Shown: positions 42,993 to 54,543 of the stretch, piece by piece
How positions within the stretch are numbered: the stretch's first letter is position 1
Layout: the number at the start of each line of letters is the position of its first letter
NCBI GenBank assembly: GCA_037042915.1
Contig: CM073193.1
Location: 5,952,001 to 6,016,000 of the forward strand
Direction of reading: 5' to 3'
DNA length: 64,000 bases
Origin: Auricularia sp. M13
Taxonomy: Eukaryota > Basidiomycota > Agaricomycetes > Auriculariales > Auriculariaceae
Notes under the pieces: model-generated
What the model saw: only the letters and a program-made list of their open reading frames with translations
The model's database searches: none
Told to the model about the DNA's origin: nothing
Made by a program: the position numbers and the translations under genes

Positions 42993-45900
42993 ATGGCCGC
43001 GCACGACGAGAACGCGCAGCCGTCGCCTGGCCAAGCCGCGCTGCCGACCCTGGCGTCCCTGACGCGCTCGCGGCCGCGGCGCCCAGGCAGCTTCGGCGTC
43101 GAGCGGCTCAACAGCCCCGCCGCGGCCAAGCTGCGCGCAGCCGACGCCAAAGGCGTCCTGTCGCCGCCCCCCGAGGAAATCATACAGCAACAGGTGAGCG
43201 TGGTTGGCTGAGCGTGGTTACGGGCCAGCGCGCCTTTTGAATTGAATTTTGAATTTTAATCTTGGGGCTATTGTCTTGTCGCTTGTCGCTTGTGCGCGCT
43301 GCCTGTGCTTATGCCCGTCCCTTCTGCCCAGATGTCTACAACCCCCGCCCGCGACAGCAAGCCCAGCTCTGGCGGCAGCAGCGGCCGCAAACGCGTGCGG
43401 TCCCTGAACGCCCTGGCCCACGCCGAATCCGCGCCCAGCCAGCCAGCACCCGCCAGCCCGAACCCGAAATCGCGCAAGCAGCAGAAGACGGTGTCGTCCA
43501 GCGCCCGCGCCGCAGCGTCAACTTTGGGCAGCCCAACGAAACCGCGGCGCAAGGCCCAGCAGTCGGGCAGCAGCAACGCGGGTAGCAGCCCCGTGCGCTA
43601 CAGCCCGCCGCGCGAGCAGTTCACGCCGCCGCGCATCGTGTATCTGCCCGTCGAGCAGCCGGCCTCGCGCCGCCGCGGCAGGTCGCGCTCGACGAGCCGC
43701 GCACGCTCGACCACGCCCGCGAAGGCGACCCGGGCCCTGCGCAGCCCGACGCCCGGCCGCCGCACGGCGCTCATCCCGCCTGGAAGCCCCGGCGACGACC
43801 CCATCTTGCTCGTCGGGCCCGAACCAGATTGGTCTGCCCATGCGCGCGACCTGGAGCCGCAGCCGAAGGAGGAGGAGGTCGACGTCGCTATACCACCCAC
43901 GCCCTTGAAGCCCGCGCGCACGACACCTGAAGATAGCCCCGCCCAAGTATCCATCTTCGAGGCGCCCATCGCGCCCGACGATGCGTTCGCGCGCATGGGC
44001 AACGATACGGCCGCGTCGTGGGACTCGACGGACGACGAGCAAGAGGAGAACGAGCACCCCGCATCCGACGTCGTCGAGGAATTCGACGTCCCTCTTAAGC
44101 AGGACCCGCCCACGGCGCGCACGAAGGCGCGCATGGACCGCTTCGGCCGCCCGACGTCGCCGTACCCGCTGCAGCGCGGCAACAACTCTGTCATTGCCGA
44201 AGACGAGGAAGACGAGGAAGAAGACGAAGACGGGGACAAGAAGATGACCGTGCTCCCGGACCCCGACTCGCCGCTGAGCAGCCGCCACTCGCACTCGTCG
44301 CACAGCAACACGGCCACGCCGTCCAGGCGGCTGTCGGGCATCCGGCGCCTCTCGCAGGCCCGTCTGCGCTTCAGCTCCGTCGAGGGCGACGACGCCCAAC
44401 CCGCCGCGCAGCCGCCCTCACTTCCGGCCCTGGATGAAGATGTCCAGATGTCGGACGAGCAGGCGCCGCCCGTCTCGACGTCGCCCGAGGAGACGCCCGC
44501 GCAGCGCGGGCCAGGCCGCGTCCCGCTGTCCGAATCGAGCAGCGGCGACTCGTTCACGAAGCACGGCGAGCGTGAGCCAGACGTATCGACGGCGGCTGCT
44601 CGGCCTGCGACGCCGCGCGGACGGCGGACGCTGCGCGAGATGTCGTTCGACTTTGACGGCGTCCCCCCGCGCAGCACGCAAGACTCGATGACGCGAAGCA
44701 CGCAGGACTCCATGGTGGCGGTCGATGCCAGCGACGACGAGAGCGAGGTCGAGACGGGTCCGGGCGTCATCCAGATATCCAGCAGCGACCCCATCGCAGC
44801 CGCACGCGCTGCTGCTATTTTGAAGAAAGTGAGTTGTGTGCTTCGATCTCTACCATTTTTCTTCTTTGCTGCGCGGAACGTTCATGCTGACGTCTGTCTA
44901 TCTTCCTTGTAGCACCACCAATATATACAGGAGGGCATCCGCCGCCGCCAATCCCGCTCGCATTCGCGCTCGCGCGCGTCGTCTGCGGGGAGGGGCAGCC
45001 CTGCCTTCAGCGTTGTATCCAATAACGATCTGCTGCGTCTTACCGAAGCGGAAATCGAGCTCGAGTCGGCGCTGGGCTCGCCGAGCAAGCCGTCTATGCA
45101 AGCTCCCGTATGTCACTGCTGTGCCGTGCCCTCATCGTCTATTCTGACGAATGTTCTAATAGCGCACGTGGACGAAAGACGACTGGAAGCTCCTCGACGC
45201 GTCCTTCTCCGCCGTGCGCGAGGAACAGGGGCTCGACGTCGACGAGGTCGAGCCCAAGATGGTCGTCGACCGATTCTTTGCGGTTCTAGCTGAGGAAGGA
45301 CGCGGCGTGTCGTTCGAGGAGCTGGCGGGGGAATGGACGTGGTACGTTCTGACTTGCGTTTTATCCGCTGGGAAGCTTGGCTGATGGGTGCGGCAGGGAC
45401 AAGATCCTGCGGCGCGTTATTGCGCTCCGCGCAAAGCAGCGCGGCAACCCCGCGTCGAGTGTGGCGGCGACGCCCAGGAGCAGCCGCGCGCCGAGCGAGA
45501 CGCCGTCGATGCGCGTGCCGGACTTTACGCCGCAAGTGGGCGCGAGGATGTATCCTCAGCTCGGTGGGCGCGTGCAGGCGCTCAAGCGGCCCGATTTCGA
45601 TGCGGCGCGCGGCACCCCTCCGCCGCCTACACGCACCCCTGCTCATGGGACGTTCGAGTTCCCGCGCAAGGTCAGCGCGAACGTCAAAGACGTGCCGCCG
45701 CAGCTTGTCGGGCTCGCGCCGCGGTACAACACCCCCGCGCGGCCGCAGGCCGCCGTGCACCCGCCGCCCGGCGTGTTTGTGCCGCCCTCGACGCCGCAGC
45801 GCGCGCAGGCGGCGGCGCCGGAGCCGCCGCCGAGCACGGCGAAGCGCATGATGGGCTACCTGAGCTCGTGGCTGGGCGTCGCGAAGCCGCAAGCGAAAGT

Positions 45901-46492
45901 CCAGCAGCCGGGGCTCCCGCCGCCGCCGCCGTACCTCCCGCGCGCCGTCGCGACGCCGCCGCGCAGGCCGGGCGAGCGGCCGCCGGCGCCGAGCGTGCCG
46001 CTGCACGCGCCGCCGCCGGCGATCCGCGAGCCGGCGCCCGAGGTCGTGCTCCCGCGCGACGCCGTCGCGCTGCAGCACGCGCAGCCCGTGCGCCGCGAGC
46101 GCGCGCGCGTCGTGCCGCACAAGGAGACCGTCGAGCTGCAGCATGCCGAGCCCGTGCAGCACACGCCCGCGCGCGCGCCGAACCCGCGCGAGATGGTCGA
46201 GCTGCACCATGTCTCGCCCCCGCCGTCCGCGCGCAAGATCCTTGGCGTGGGCGGGGCGATGCGGAATCGGACGGCGAGCGGGGGCAGTGTGAAGGATATG
46301 GTGAAGAATTTTGAGGCGGTCGCGCAGGAGAAGGAGCGGCGGCGCAATGCGGACCTCGAGGCGGCCAAGGCGAAGATGCGGCGCACGAAGAGCCTGCAGA
46401 GCTTGAGCGGGCTTGCGCAGGGATCTGGCGCTGGCTCCGGAATGACGAGGACGGCGAGTGTGAGTGGGATCCCGAGGCCTGCGTGGAGGTAG
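42993..46492 (+). CDS. Large Ser/Pro/Arg-rich protein with one ordered block, function unknown
   Basis: Not recognised by family. Five exons (42993-43193, 43332-44828, 44913-45107, 45163-45341, 45397-46492) join in phase to 1055 residues. The N-terminus (MAAHDENAQPSPGQ) and the next ~560 residues are basic and Ser/Pro-rich with acidic clusters and many SP/TP sites (candidate CDK or MAPK targets). Around residue 590 is an RS-rich patch (RRRQSRSHSRSR). The only clearly ordered block is about residues 620-710: LTEAEIELESALGSP, RTWTKDDWKLLDASF, VVDRFFAVL and WDKILRRVIALR. The C-terminal 330 residues are proline-rich with a short helix VKDMVKNFEAVAQEKERRR. Composition suggests a phospho-regulated nuclear or cytoskeletal protein, but that is inference only. 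GC content is higher than in neighbouring genes. Confidence 0.75.
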
Positions 46493-46938
46493 AGGGATGA
46501 TGCGCGATGCGTGCATGAATTGAGTATATGTGCCCCCTATTGCTTATATCTTGTTTATTAGCGTCTTGCTCTCCCTCTCCCTTCCTCTCCCCCTTCCTCT
46601 CTCTCTCTCTCACTCTCAATCTCTATGGTCCACCGTCAGCCGGCTGCTCGTCCCCCGTCCCTTCTCATTCTCGTCTTCTTGTCTGGTCTTCTCGTCGTCG
46701 CTCCTTCGCTCGTCTATTGTCTTGCTTCTTGCGTCCTGCTCTTAGCTGTCCTCCATGCTCTCGATGCGGCGTTAACGATACCGCCCGCGCTAGGTGCTCG
46801 CTTGCCTCTGATACATATGCACATGAATGTCTTGTACTTCTTCTACACCTATGGCTATACAGTGATGTTGTCTTCTACGCGTTCATCCGCATGATACAAT
46901 GGTGTAGACACATAGTCAGACTCAAAGTCATGCAACTT
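46493..46938. other. Intergenic between convergent genes
   Basis: It contains a TC-rich tract (46560-46625, CTCTCCCTCTCC-type). The gene upstream ends at 46492 and DcpS ends at 46939 on the other strand, so both 3' UTRs fall here. No gene seen. Confidence 0.45.
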
Positions 46939-48153
46939 TCAGGAAGCAAGCTCCGCCTGGGCCGCCTGCATGGGCGCGTAGAGCGCGTGCTGCTCGCCGA
47001 GGTTGTACGTGAGGGTGAGCTTCGTGAAGATGTTGCCGTCCAGCTCCAACTGGAAGCTCGTGAGCAGGCTGAACGTAGAGCACGTAGACAAACTGTACTT
47101 ACCAGCGAGATGATTTCGTCCAGAAGATGAGCCTGTCCGACCGATTGGCCCGGTAGGCCCGTGTAGTTGGCGTTCACGATGTGAACGTGGAAGTGGTCTG
47201 TGATTGCAGTCAGTCAAGAGTCCGCCATCTCTTCGATAACGCAAACGTACAATACGAGGGCTGATAATGCACGAAGACGCGGAGCCCGCCGTCTGGTATT
47301 CCCCAGCGTTCCTTCGCGACGCGGGCGCCCTCTCGCCGTATGTTACGGAGGAGCGGGAGATGCTCGGCTCGGAGGTCGCGTAGGGATCGCAGAGCTTTAC
47401 CGGGCGGGACGTGGACGAGGGCGACGAGGTAGAGCGAGGATACGGTGACCAGATCCCATTTCATGTCTGGGATTATCAGGAATCCGAAGGTGGTGTCTTC
47501 AGAGGGCTGTTCGTAGAGGATTTTATGGGCTTCTTTCTTGTGGGCGAGGATATTCTGGACCCTGTGTTGCAATCAATGTCAGTACGATGAGACCTGAAGG
47601 AGGATAGGAAGGCTGACCATTCTGTTCGTGAAGGCGGGAAGGCCGCGATGTATGGCTCGACGATGCGGGTGTAGAGTTCGGGCGTCTCGCGTACGAGGAT
47701 CAGACTTTGTCGCGTGTATTTCCGCACGTGGACCTCTGTAGCTGGAAATATCACGTTTATCTTGAGGTCTGCGTTATCCCGCGGTTTCAAGGAGCCCAGA
47801 AGCCATGAGTACTGTCGGAAATTGAGATGATCAGCAATAGAACTGAGGACGAGATAACAACGCCTACAATGTCGTTAGACTCAAGCAACTTGACTGAGCT
47901 AAGAAGCTTGTTGAGCTGTTCGACTTCCTTGGCGTCAAACGCGGTTTTTTGAAGAGAAATAATGGCCTGATCGCGCTCATCGCCGTTGCCAGTGGGAAGA
48001 GTGCCCAGCAACGTCACCGAATGGGCTATAGGATCTGAATTCTAGGGCGTGAAGCGCCGCTCGTGCACAGGCAAGGTATTGACCTTCATTGATGATCTCT
48101 TTGAGTGTGAACGAGGCTAGCACGGAAAGATCGCGTCCTTGTCCAAGTGACAT
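46939..48153 (-). CDS. DCS1: Scavenger mRNA decapping enzyme DcpS (HIT family)
   Basis: Hydrolyses m7GpppN cap remnants after 3'-5' mRNA decay (EC 3.6.1.59), releasing m7GMP. Six exons (48084-48153, 47868-48034, 47618-47811, 47251-47561, 47103-47197, 46939-47049) join in phase to 315 residues, near the 337 of human DcpS. The N-terminal domain shows the IIPDMKWD cap-side motif and strands around KINVIFPATEVHVRKY; the C-terminal HIT domain has FVHYQPSYYHFHVHIVN, with the triad at His249, His251 and His253 (the middle His is the family nucleophile), followed by a LGEQHALYAPM tail. The start MSLGQGRDLSVL is 72 bp from the divergent HEN1 start. Apparently intact. Confidence 0.93.
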
Positions 48154-48225
48154 TGTGCAAAGACGCGCTTCGAAGTCCGCTCCCGCTCCTCTTCCTTCTG
48201 ACTTTCTCTCGTATCTCAGACTCTG
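48154..48225. promoter_or_regulatory. 72-bp bidirectional promoter/5' leader between DcpS and HEN1
   Basis: The two ATGs are only 72 nt apart on opposite strands, so transcription must start within this stretch or the two transcripts overlap. It is strongly CT-rich on the plus strand (CCGCTCCTCTTCCTTCTG), typical of fungal core promoters, with no evident TATA box. An inferred feature; start sites are not mapped. Confidence 0.5.
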
Positions 48226-49911
48226 ATGTCGTCCACGGTCACAACGCCAGAGCCAGACCAGTCTTTCGAGGAAGACAAATTTTTGCGCGTCACTTTCAGC
48301 CCAGAGCTATACTTGCAGCGGCAGGCTTGGATCCTGGACATCCTGCGAGACAGGAAGGTCACATCTGTACGTTTGTTTTCTGTCAAGATATAGTGTGATT
48401 CTTACTCGCTTCTTAGGTACTAGACATTGGATGCGGTGAAGGTGCCCTGCTGTCTTGCCTGCTCGAACCGGCTCAGACGGTAGACTCTGAACCATCTGGG
48501 GCCGATCCTCCGCTTGACATCTACCCCGATCTGCACCTGAAAGAGGTCGGCGCCGTAGATGTGTGCTTGGAGAGCTTGAAAGTCGCATCTCAGCATGTGC
48601 TTTCGCCGTCACGCGTGGAGAATCCTTCTGGAAAGCGTGATCCATGGCAACATGCTCACTTTCGTTGGGAACCTCTCACTGTGAAACTATGGCATGGTAG
48701 CTTTGATTCGTTCAATCTCACTTTTGCTTACGATGCCCGCTCTGGAACTGGCTATCAGGCTATCGTTGCCCAGGAAGTGTACGTCCTGTTGTGATCGACT
48801 CTTCGCTGCTGAACGTTGCATAGGATCGAACATCTTATGCCTGAACATTTGGATAACTTTGCTCCTGTGCTCCTGGGGCTCTACCGCCCCCAATTCTTGC
48901 TTGTAACCACGCCCTCCTTCGACTTCAACGCGCGCTTTACGGCTCCTGGCGTAGAAGATCCAAGAGCATACCTCGACCCTACGAGTATGTACGACGCGGT
49001 TCATTCTTATCCGATACCTCCTCTCATACCGCTCGCTTTCAGACAGAACTACGCGTCGGTTCAGACATGATGATCACAAGCTCGAGTTTACTCGTGCCGA
49101 ATTCCGCGAATATTGCACTGAGGCCGCTCGCACCTTTGCCTACACCGTGACCATTGAGCATATCGGGCTCCCGCTGGAGGTCGATCCGTATGCCCATCTC
49201 CGCGACGTCGGAGCTGCCACCCAATGCGCCCTCTTTGTGCTGGACGAATCCTCTTCCGCGTCTTCTCGCGTCGCTTCCCCCGCGGCGGGGCCGTCGCCCC
49301 TCGTCCTGCACTCGGAGCGCTTCTTCCCCGCCCACCCTAGCCCTCCTCTCTCGTCTGCAGAAATTCTGGCACTGATCGCGGCACGCCTGACCTTGCTGAA
49401 TGAAGACTCTTCGGAGTTGCACGCCCTGTGGTACTTCGCGGAAGGCGTCTCTACTGCGTGTGCAGGGAGTCTGCGTCGGCTCGTCCTTGCTATCCGCAGC
49501 AAAGCTGACGATTGGGAGATTGTCCCTTCTACCAGCGCATTGGCATGGTCCTCCGTCGTGCGCTGGAAGTCTTTCGTACCACGGCCCCACAAGGACGAGG
49601 GAACATCTAGCCCTGCTGACTGGGAAACTGGCTCTGCAAGGTCATGGACGATGTCGGACGGCCCCGCATTCTCTGACGCGGAAGAGCTCATTGTTCCTGC
49701 CAGCGATACGTTCGACCCGCGTCACGATATCGATGGCTACGCCACCGAAACGTCCGTACCCGGGCCTGCCAGCAGCGGCAGCGGATGGGACGATAACCTG
49801 ATATACGATGGCCCACAACCGTGTTGGCCTAGCACTGCATTCGACCCTGGCGCTGCGTCTTCGGGCGCCAGCGACTGGTCAACCTGTGATATAGAACCCG
49901 TTCGCGCTTGA
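48226..49911 (+). CDS. HEN1: HEN1-type small RNA 3' terminal 2'-O-methyltransferase
   Basis: SAM-dependent methyltransferase that 2'-O-methylates the 3' end of small RNAs, protecting them from tailing and decay. Exons 48226-48366, 48417-48778, 48824-48984 and 49043-49911 join in phase to 510 residues. The SAM motif VLDIGCGEG is at 48-56. The metal site of the family is complete: E167, E170 and H171 in EVIEHL, and H233 in FRHDDHKLEF, matching the E-x2-E-H...H arrangement of Arabidopsis HEN1. TTPSFDFNARF lies between them. The last ~250 residues (from SSAEILALIAARL) are a less conserved acidic Ser/Asp extension. No dsRNA-binding or La domains are present, as in animal and bacterial HEN1. A decayed copy of the C-terminus lies at 55533-56290. 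Confidence 0.92.
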
Positions 49912-50257
49912 CGTTGCTATCGCGCTTGTGCTGCTCGCTTTTTTTGCGTTGTCGCTATCCTGCTTTTCTTATCGGCTTCAACGCTCTGAATTACAACCAC
50001 TTCATAAAAGGCCCCGACTCGAATGCTGAGCAGTCTTGCATCATCAATGTTCAACCCGTAAGAAGCTGAACCGTTCCAGAATCGGAAAAGGGTGCACTCT
50101 CGGGCGCGCGTTCTACACGTCCGTGTGTCCCTAAAGGCTATGATCCCCTTCACACTACGCCTACTGTTCTCGACATAGACAGCAACAGAGGCAAAGCATT
50201 ATATATCCATCCTGCAAGCATATAAGTGTCAAGTCTCCAACGAAGGGTGAGAGAAGC

Positions 50258-51909
50258 TCACGTCTGCCCATGGGCGACTGTATCGTGTTTCGGGGTGAAA
50301 AGCTGCACCAGCTCGACGCTACCATTCCGCTGCTCGACGGACCACATCCGCCAATTGTGTGTCCCATCGCGCGTCAGGACACAAACGGCGTCGAGCCACG
50401 GCACGGCCTGGGCGATGGTCTGCGCAATCACACTCGCGTACTTGACACCGTCACGCGCCCCGACGCTGCCGTAGGGCGTCATGGAAAATTGCTCCCACGG
50501 GGTATCGATGTTGAGTCTGACTACGCGCAGCGCGGGGAACGCGGAAAGGGCTTTACCGAGGGCGTCCTTCGTAGACCGACAAAAGGCATTCTTCAGCAGC
50601 ATGCGCGGCAAGAGTGCGGCAGTGACTAGTGACTTACGAGGGAGACGGCCAGCGGCTGGTGCAAGAGCTCGAGTTCTTTGTGCGCGTCCCGGTAGCAGTG
50701 CAGCTCGAAGAAGGCGAGACGGGGGCAGGCATAGGCAATGTACGCGAGGAGATCGAGCTCGTGCGCGTCCTCTATGACAACGAGCTCAAGACGGCGGAGT
50801 GTTGCGCAGCACCGGAGCGACCGAAAGATCGACAACGCCTCTGCACAGGAGAGAACGCATGCGCTGTACGCAGCGTCCAGGTAGGCGCAGAAGTTGGGGT
50901 AGCGACAGAATCGGTACAAACGCGGCATGTCGCGGAGCGAGATCTCCTCGAGCTCCGGCGGCAGGTGGGCAAATATATCGTCTTCGAACGATGGAGACGC
51001 GAGCGTGAAGCGCCGGAGGCCAGAGATGTCGGGAGACGCGCGAGAATCCCGTGGCCATAGCACCAGAGGTGCACGGCCACGCTCAAGGGCGGCGGCCAAG
51101 GTGAACGCGCACAAATTCGGAAGCATATCGAAGATACTCAGTAGAGGAGCATCTACGGCGGTGCAGGAGCCGTACAGTGCTAGCTCCCGGAGCTGAGGCC
51201 ACGGAGCTGCCGCAATGAGGGACGTACGAATGGAGCCTGCCGGCAAAACAAGGACTTCGAGCGTTGAGCGCGTCTGAGACACCAGCTTTTCAACCAATTC
51301 AAACTCGCAAGTCAGGTTTGTCTGCCCGCCAGTTAACTCTTCCGGGCGATCTAGAACGCAGATCCGAAGGACACGCAGCGGCGCCAAGATATTCTCCAAT
51401 GGGAGCGTGTCCTGAATCAACTCCCACCTGGCCTCGGAAATATTGAGCACGTCAAGGCCCGGAGACTGCAGCAGCTGCGGAAGAAGCTCTACGTCGCACT
51501 GGAAACTGACTTCTCGTAGGTTTGTTGCGAGGCTGAGAAAAGCGGGCACGCCCCGGGCATCGAGTGCTGGACCGTTGAGGAGAATACTCCTGAGGGAAAC
51601 TCAGATTCGAACAGCGATTACTCGAAGTTGGACTGACCTGGTGTAGGAAATCGCAAGGGGCCATGGGCCAGGCGGACAGGTATAGTTCAGATAGATGAAC
51701 CTGAATATACGTGGAGCACACAATCGCCGAAGTGCTCTGCAGGTTGCTGACAGATTGATAAGCGGCCGTATGAATCCACCCATAAGGAAGGTAGCCCTGA
51801 AGTGCTCCTCGAACCGGGCTACGGATGTGACAGGAAACCATTTTTCAAGCTCCAGCTGATCACAGATCAAGAAGAGGACGTCGTAAGGGAGATCCAGGAA
51901 GCTACCCAT
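50258..51909 (-). CDS. F-box/LRR protein
   Basis: Exons 51638-51909, 50638-51589 and 50258-50590 join in phase (TR-SILLNG at the first junction) to 518 residues. The N-terminus is a divergent F-box: FLDLPYDVLFLICDQLELE, then a short insertion (WFPVTSVARF and following) before INLSATCRALRRLCAPRIFR. The body has typical LRR-like strands (LREVSFQCDVELLPQLLQ, LRVLRICVLDRP, LEVLVLPAGS, LRELALYGS, LRRFTLASP, LRRLELVVIE). The C-terminal exon (NAFCRSTKDALGKAL then RVVRLNIDTPWEQF) completes it. The second donor is GTAAGT. Its 3' end lies about 350 bp from the end of HEN1, so the two genes are convergent. Likely an SCF substrate receptor; substrate unknown. Confidence 0.75.
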
Positions 51910-52410
51910 GTGAACAGGTCGGAAAAACAGCGTTGCGCGAGACTGGAGAGCACACGCCTTCTTCGACGCCCGGTCTGGCTTGATTCTTCCATCTGATGAT
52001 GCTGCTTACCGTCTTGAAACCCGGTACCAAGACGAAAGGAAACGTGGTTCGAGTCATGGACGAAATCGGCACAGGCCGGCCGAGTCACGGGATGTATTCT
52101 CACGATTGAGGCCAGATGGGCTCTCGTGGTGGCAAGTGTGCCCTTGTTAGGTACACGTGCGTATCACCTCGTGGAACTGGGATGGCGTTGCCTCCGTCGT
52201 CCTGCAGGCAGCAGGCTGCGGACATTGAATTGCGCACTTACCTGTACCTACCTACCGTGCATATCATGTTGTCTCCAACTCCACAAGACCCCACAACGCG
52301 TCCGGTTCCCATTGACGCCAGCGGCAAAAACTCTGTGTTAATGGACCTTCGCACATCCCCTACTCCTCCGACGTACCTCGAAGCGGTATGCTAGCGCCTG
52401 TCTCAACTCA
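51910..52410. other. Intergenic, no gene recognised
   Basis: Promoter side of the F-box/LRR gene. An ATG at 52266 opens a 42-codon frame (MLSPTPQDPTTRPVPI) that might be a first exon of the following gene, but no in-phase junction was found. Confidence 0.3.
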
Positions 52411-52731
52411 TTGCCCGCTGACGGAGCCCAGTTTCGCTTGGACATCATACGTGGCGTTGACGCGGACGTAACTGCAGCTACTGCAGAGGTGGCGCGCCCA
52501 CTACCAGGTCCGTGGACCACTGAGATTGATCATCGTAATGGCGCCCACGCCTCGCATCGTCCTATAGCTACACCTAAGGGCGGCGCCATTCCGCGGAGGA
52601 TGCGTAGGGAATTCTATCAAGAGGTTCCGATCGAGCGGCCCCTCGAAGAGGAGCGTAAGGTCGACCTGCGAGCCATAGATATTGTATACGAAGACAAACC
52701 CAAGTCATACGGTGCGTCCTCCTCGCATTGA
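52411..52731 (+). CDS. Hypothetical exon, possibly the 5' part of the aspartic peptidase gene
   Basis: Open frame of about 105 codons with no recognised domain (RLDIIRGVDADVTAA, PIERPLEEERKVDLRAIDIV). It sits where the propeptide of an A1 peptidase would be expected. A GTGCGT donor near 52712 and the TCAG acceptor near 52758 exist, but the phases do not match the next exon, so the link is unproven. It starts without an ATG in frame. Confidence 0.25.
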   Translation: MPADGAQFRLDIIRGVDADVTAATAEVARPLPGPWTTEIDHRNGAHASHRPIATPKGGAIPRRMRREFYQEVPIERPLEEERKVDLRAIDIVYEDKPKSYGASSSH

Positions 52732-54543
52732 TGGCCCCTTCATTTACGATCATCGGTCAGTGGGTTACTGCATCGAAGTCGTTCGTGCTGGATCGTTCTA
52801 CTGCGTCTTTCAGCCTGACTCCACGCACTGCGCAGGAAATCCTTGTCCCGCAAAATCTTCAAAGTCACGAGAGGATGACCAACTGGACTCCTCAATTTGT
52901 TATAGTCGCGGATCGCAATGTTCTTCCTCTCAAATTTCTCCTTCTAGCTGACACAGGCACGTCCATCTGTTCGTCTTTCCTCGCTCAGGATTAACTCTGT
53001 TTTAGGCACGCCAGCAGACTCGTACGAGCATCGTCTTCGGGTCATATTTTTTGGTCGCTCAGGGAAGCACGTAGATGGGTATTTTGCAACCTGCTTTGGG
53101 ACGACGTGGACAAGCTTCAAGGCGACTTCACGTCGCATCATGAGAAGCGGTATCGTAACAAGAACAGGATCCGCGTTCCGCCCGAGGGCCATTTCGACGA
53201 CCTTGACAACACCGCAACTCTGATCTACGGACTCAATGAAGCCGAAGGCCGCCCAATAGGTTAGTGGACCTACTGCATTCGACAACCCAATCACGAGTAT
53301 ATCCTAGGCATCACTCAGACGTTGGTTCAATTCACATACAAGACGAGGCAACACGACCCTGTTACCTTGCCGGAGTTTGCCATTGGAGCAGTGTTTGGTG
53401 TCTCGCCTGAAGATCTCGAGCGAGGCGAGGACGGGCTGATTGCACTGGGAAGACAAAGGCGCGTTAGCTCACCCGCCAGCTCCGATCGCCAATAATCCCT
53501 GGGATGTAGCAACGCGAGATCTCGGTTCAAGTCCCCTGCACATGATGGCTCCAGTGGCGTTCGCTGGGCATCTCAGGTGCGTGGTTGGGCAACCTCCTTG
53601 ATTCATTGATTGACCGACATCTCCAGACCCTTCCTAACGTTTTGTTTCAACAAGGCCGAATCACGGTCTGTTTGGCCCAACAATCAACAATGTGCAGGCA
53701 CGTAACTGAAACACGCCTTGTTCATAGCACGACATTTTCACCGTCTTCATCGACCACCCGCTGCTTGTGAAGAAGTGAGTTCAAAGAGGATGGCGTCACG
53801 AAGTTGACTCGCAAACAGCGCTGACGCGTGCATCATTTTCGGCCCGATTTACAATCCCGTGTATCCTTCGATCCTCATCGACCCAACTTCCTGGACGAGC
53901 ATCCCAGCTCTACCGGGAACGGGACATTGGAAAGTATATCTCGAGACGATTACGTTTGTGCCTTCGGGGTCGCGGAACGCCCAACCCATCCCAGTCGGCG
54001 CCGAGGTAATTGTTGACAATGGTACGGCTAAAGTGCAGAATGTGATGAGATATAACAGTGGTCTCCATATAGGGACGTCGCAGACGTATCTCCCTGCGGA
54101 GGCAGTCTCCACATTGGACAAAACGCTGGCCTCCCAGGCAGGAAGTCTACCGAATTTCTCCCCGGGTGACGAAGTCCACCTCCAGTTCGCTCGAAACGCT
54201 ACAAGCCTCGCCGACCGCATCACCATCGTGGGACAGGCAAAGAGGTTTTTCACAAGTCCCTTTCTCAGACATGATGGTGCGCACGCCCGGTGCGTCGCGC
54301 CTTCGGTGGACACCTACATCCTGGGCTTGGTCAGTGTTGCATTGACTACTATATTGGCCCCCGTTCACTGACGTGCATCAGAATTTTTTTACAACATTCA
54401 TAGTCTCATTCGAAGAGACACAGGACCCAGATGCCCGTATTCTCACGCAGCCTCATCCGTTCGTCGCCGATCCCGCGGACATAGTCTCCTTAAAGCAGGC
54501 CGCCGCGTCCTTGAACCAGCGAACAGGCGGACGCATTGCGTAG
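52728..54543 (+). CDS. Pepsin-like (A1) aspartic peptidase, divergent, 5' end uncertain
   Basis: A1 aspartic endopeptidases are usually secreted and use two Asp residues in D-T/S-G motifs. The first site is in LKFLLLADTGTS near 52935-52965. Following exons give TLIYGLNEAEG joined across an intron (about 53263-53310) to ITQTLVQFTYKT, then FAIGAVFGVSPEDLERGEDG (the usual FDGVxGLG region), LQTLPNVLFQQGRIT, and the second half HWKVYLETITFV. The second site reads VDNGTAK, joined across an intron (54032-54087) to TYLPAEAV: the Asp is kept but Thr/Ser is replaced by Asn. The end has YILGL joined to NFFTTFIVSFEE, the conserved WILGxxFF element. I could not establish a signal peptide or start, and some middle junctions are open. 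It may be catalytically altered or a decaying gene. Confidence 0.6.

Noticed and set aside
43518-44794. Long minus-strand frames (293 and 398 codons)
   Set aside because: Antisense to the large Ser/Pro-rich exon, with low-complexity composition caused by codon bias of the real gene.
45113-46619. Minus-strand frames of 311 and 467 codons
   Set aside because: Arg/Ala-rich shadows of the last exon of the 42993-46492 gene.
53450-53560. tRNA-like GGTTCAAGTCCC
   Set aside because: The T-loop-like word has no matching acceptor, D or anticodon arms around it.
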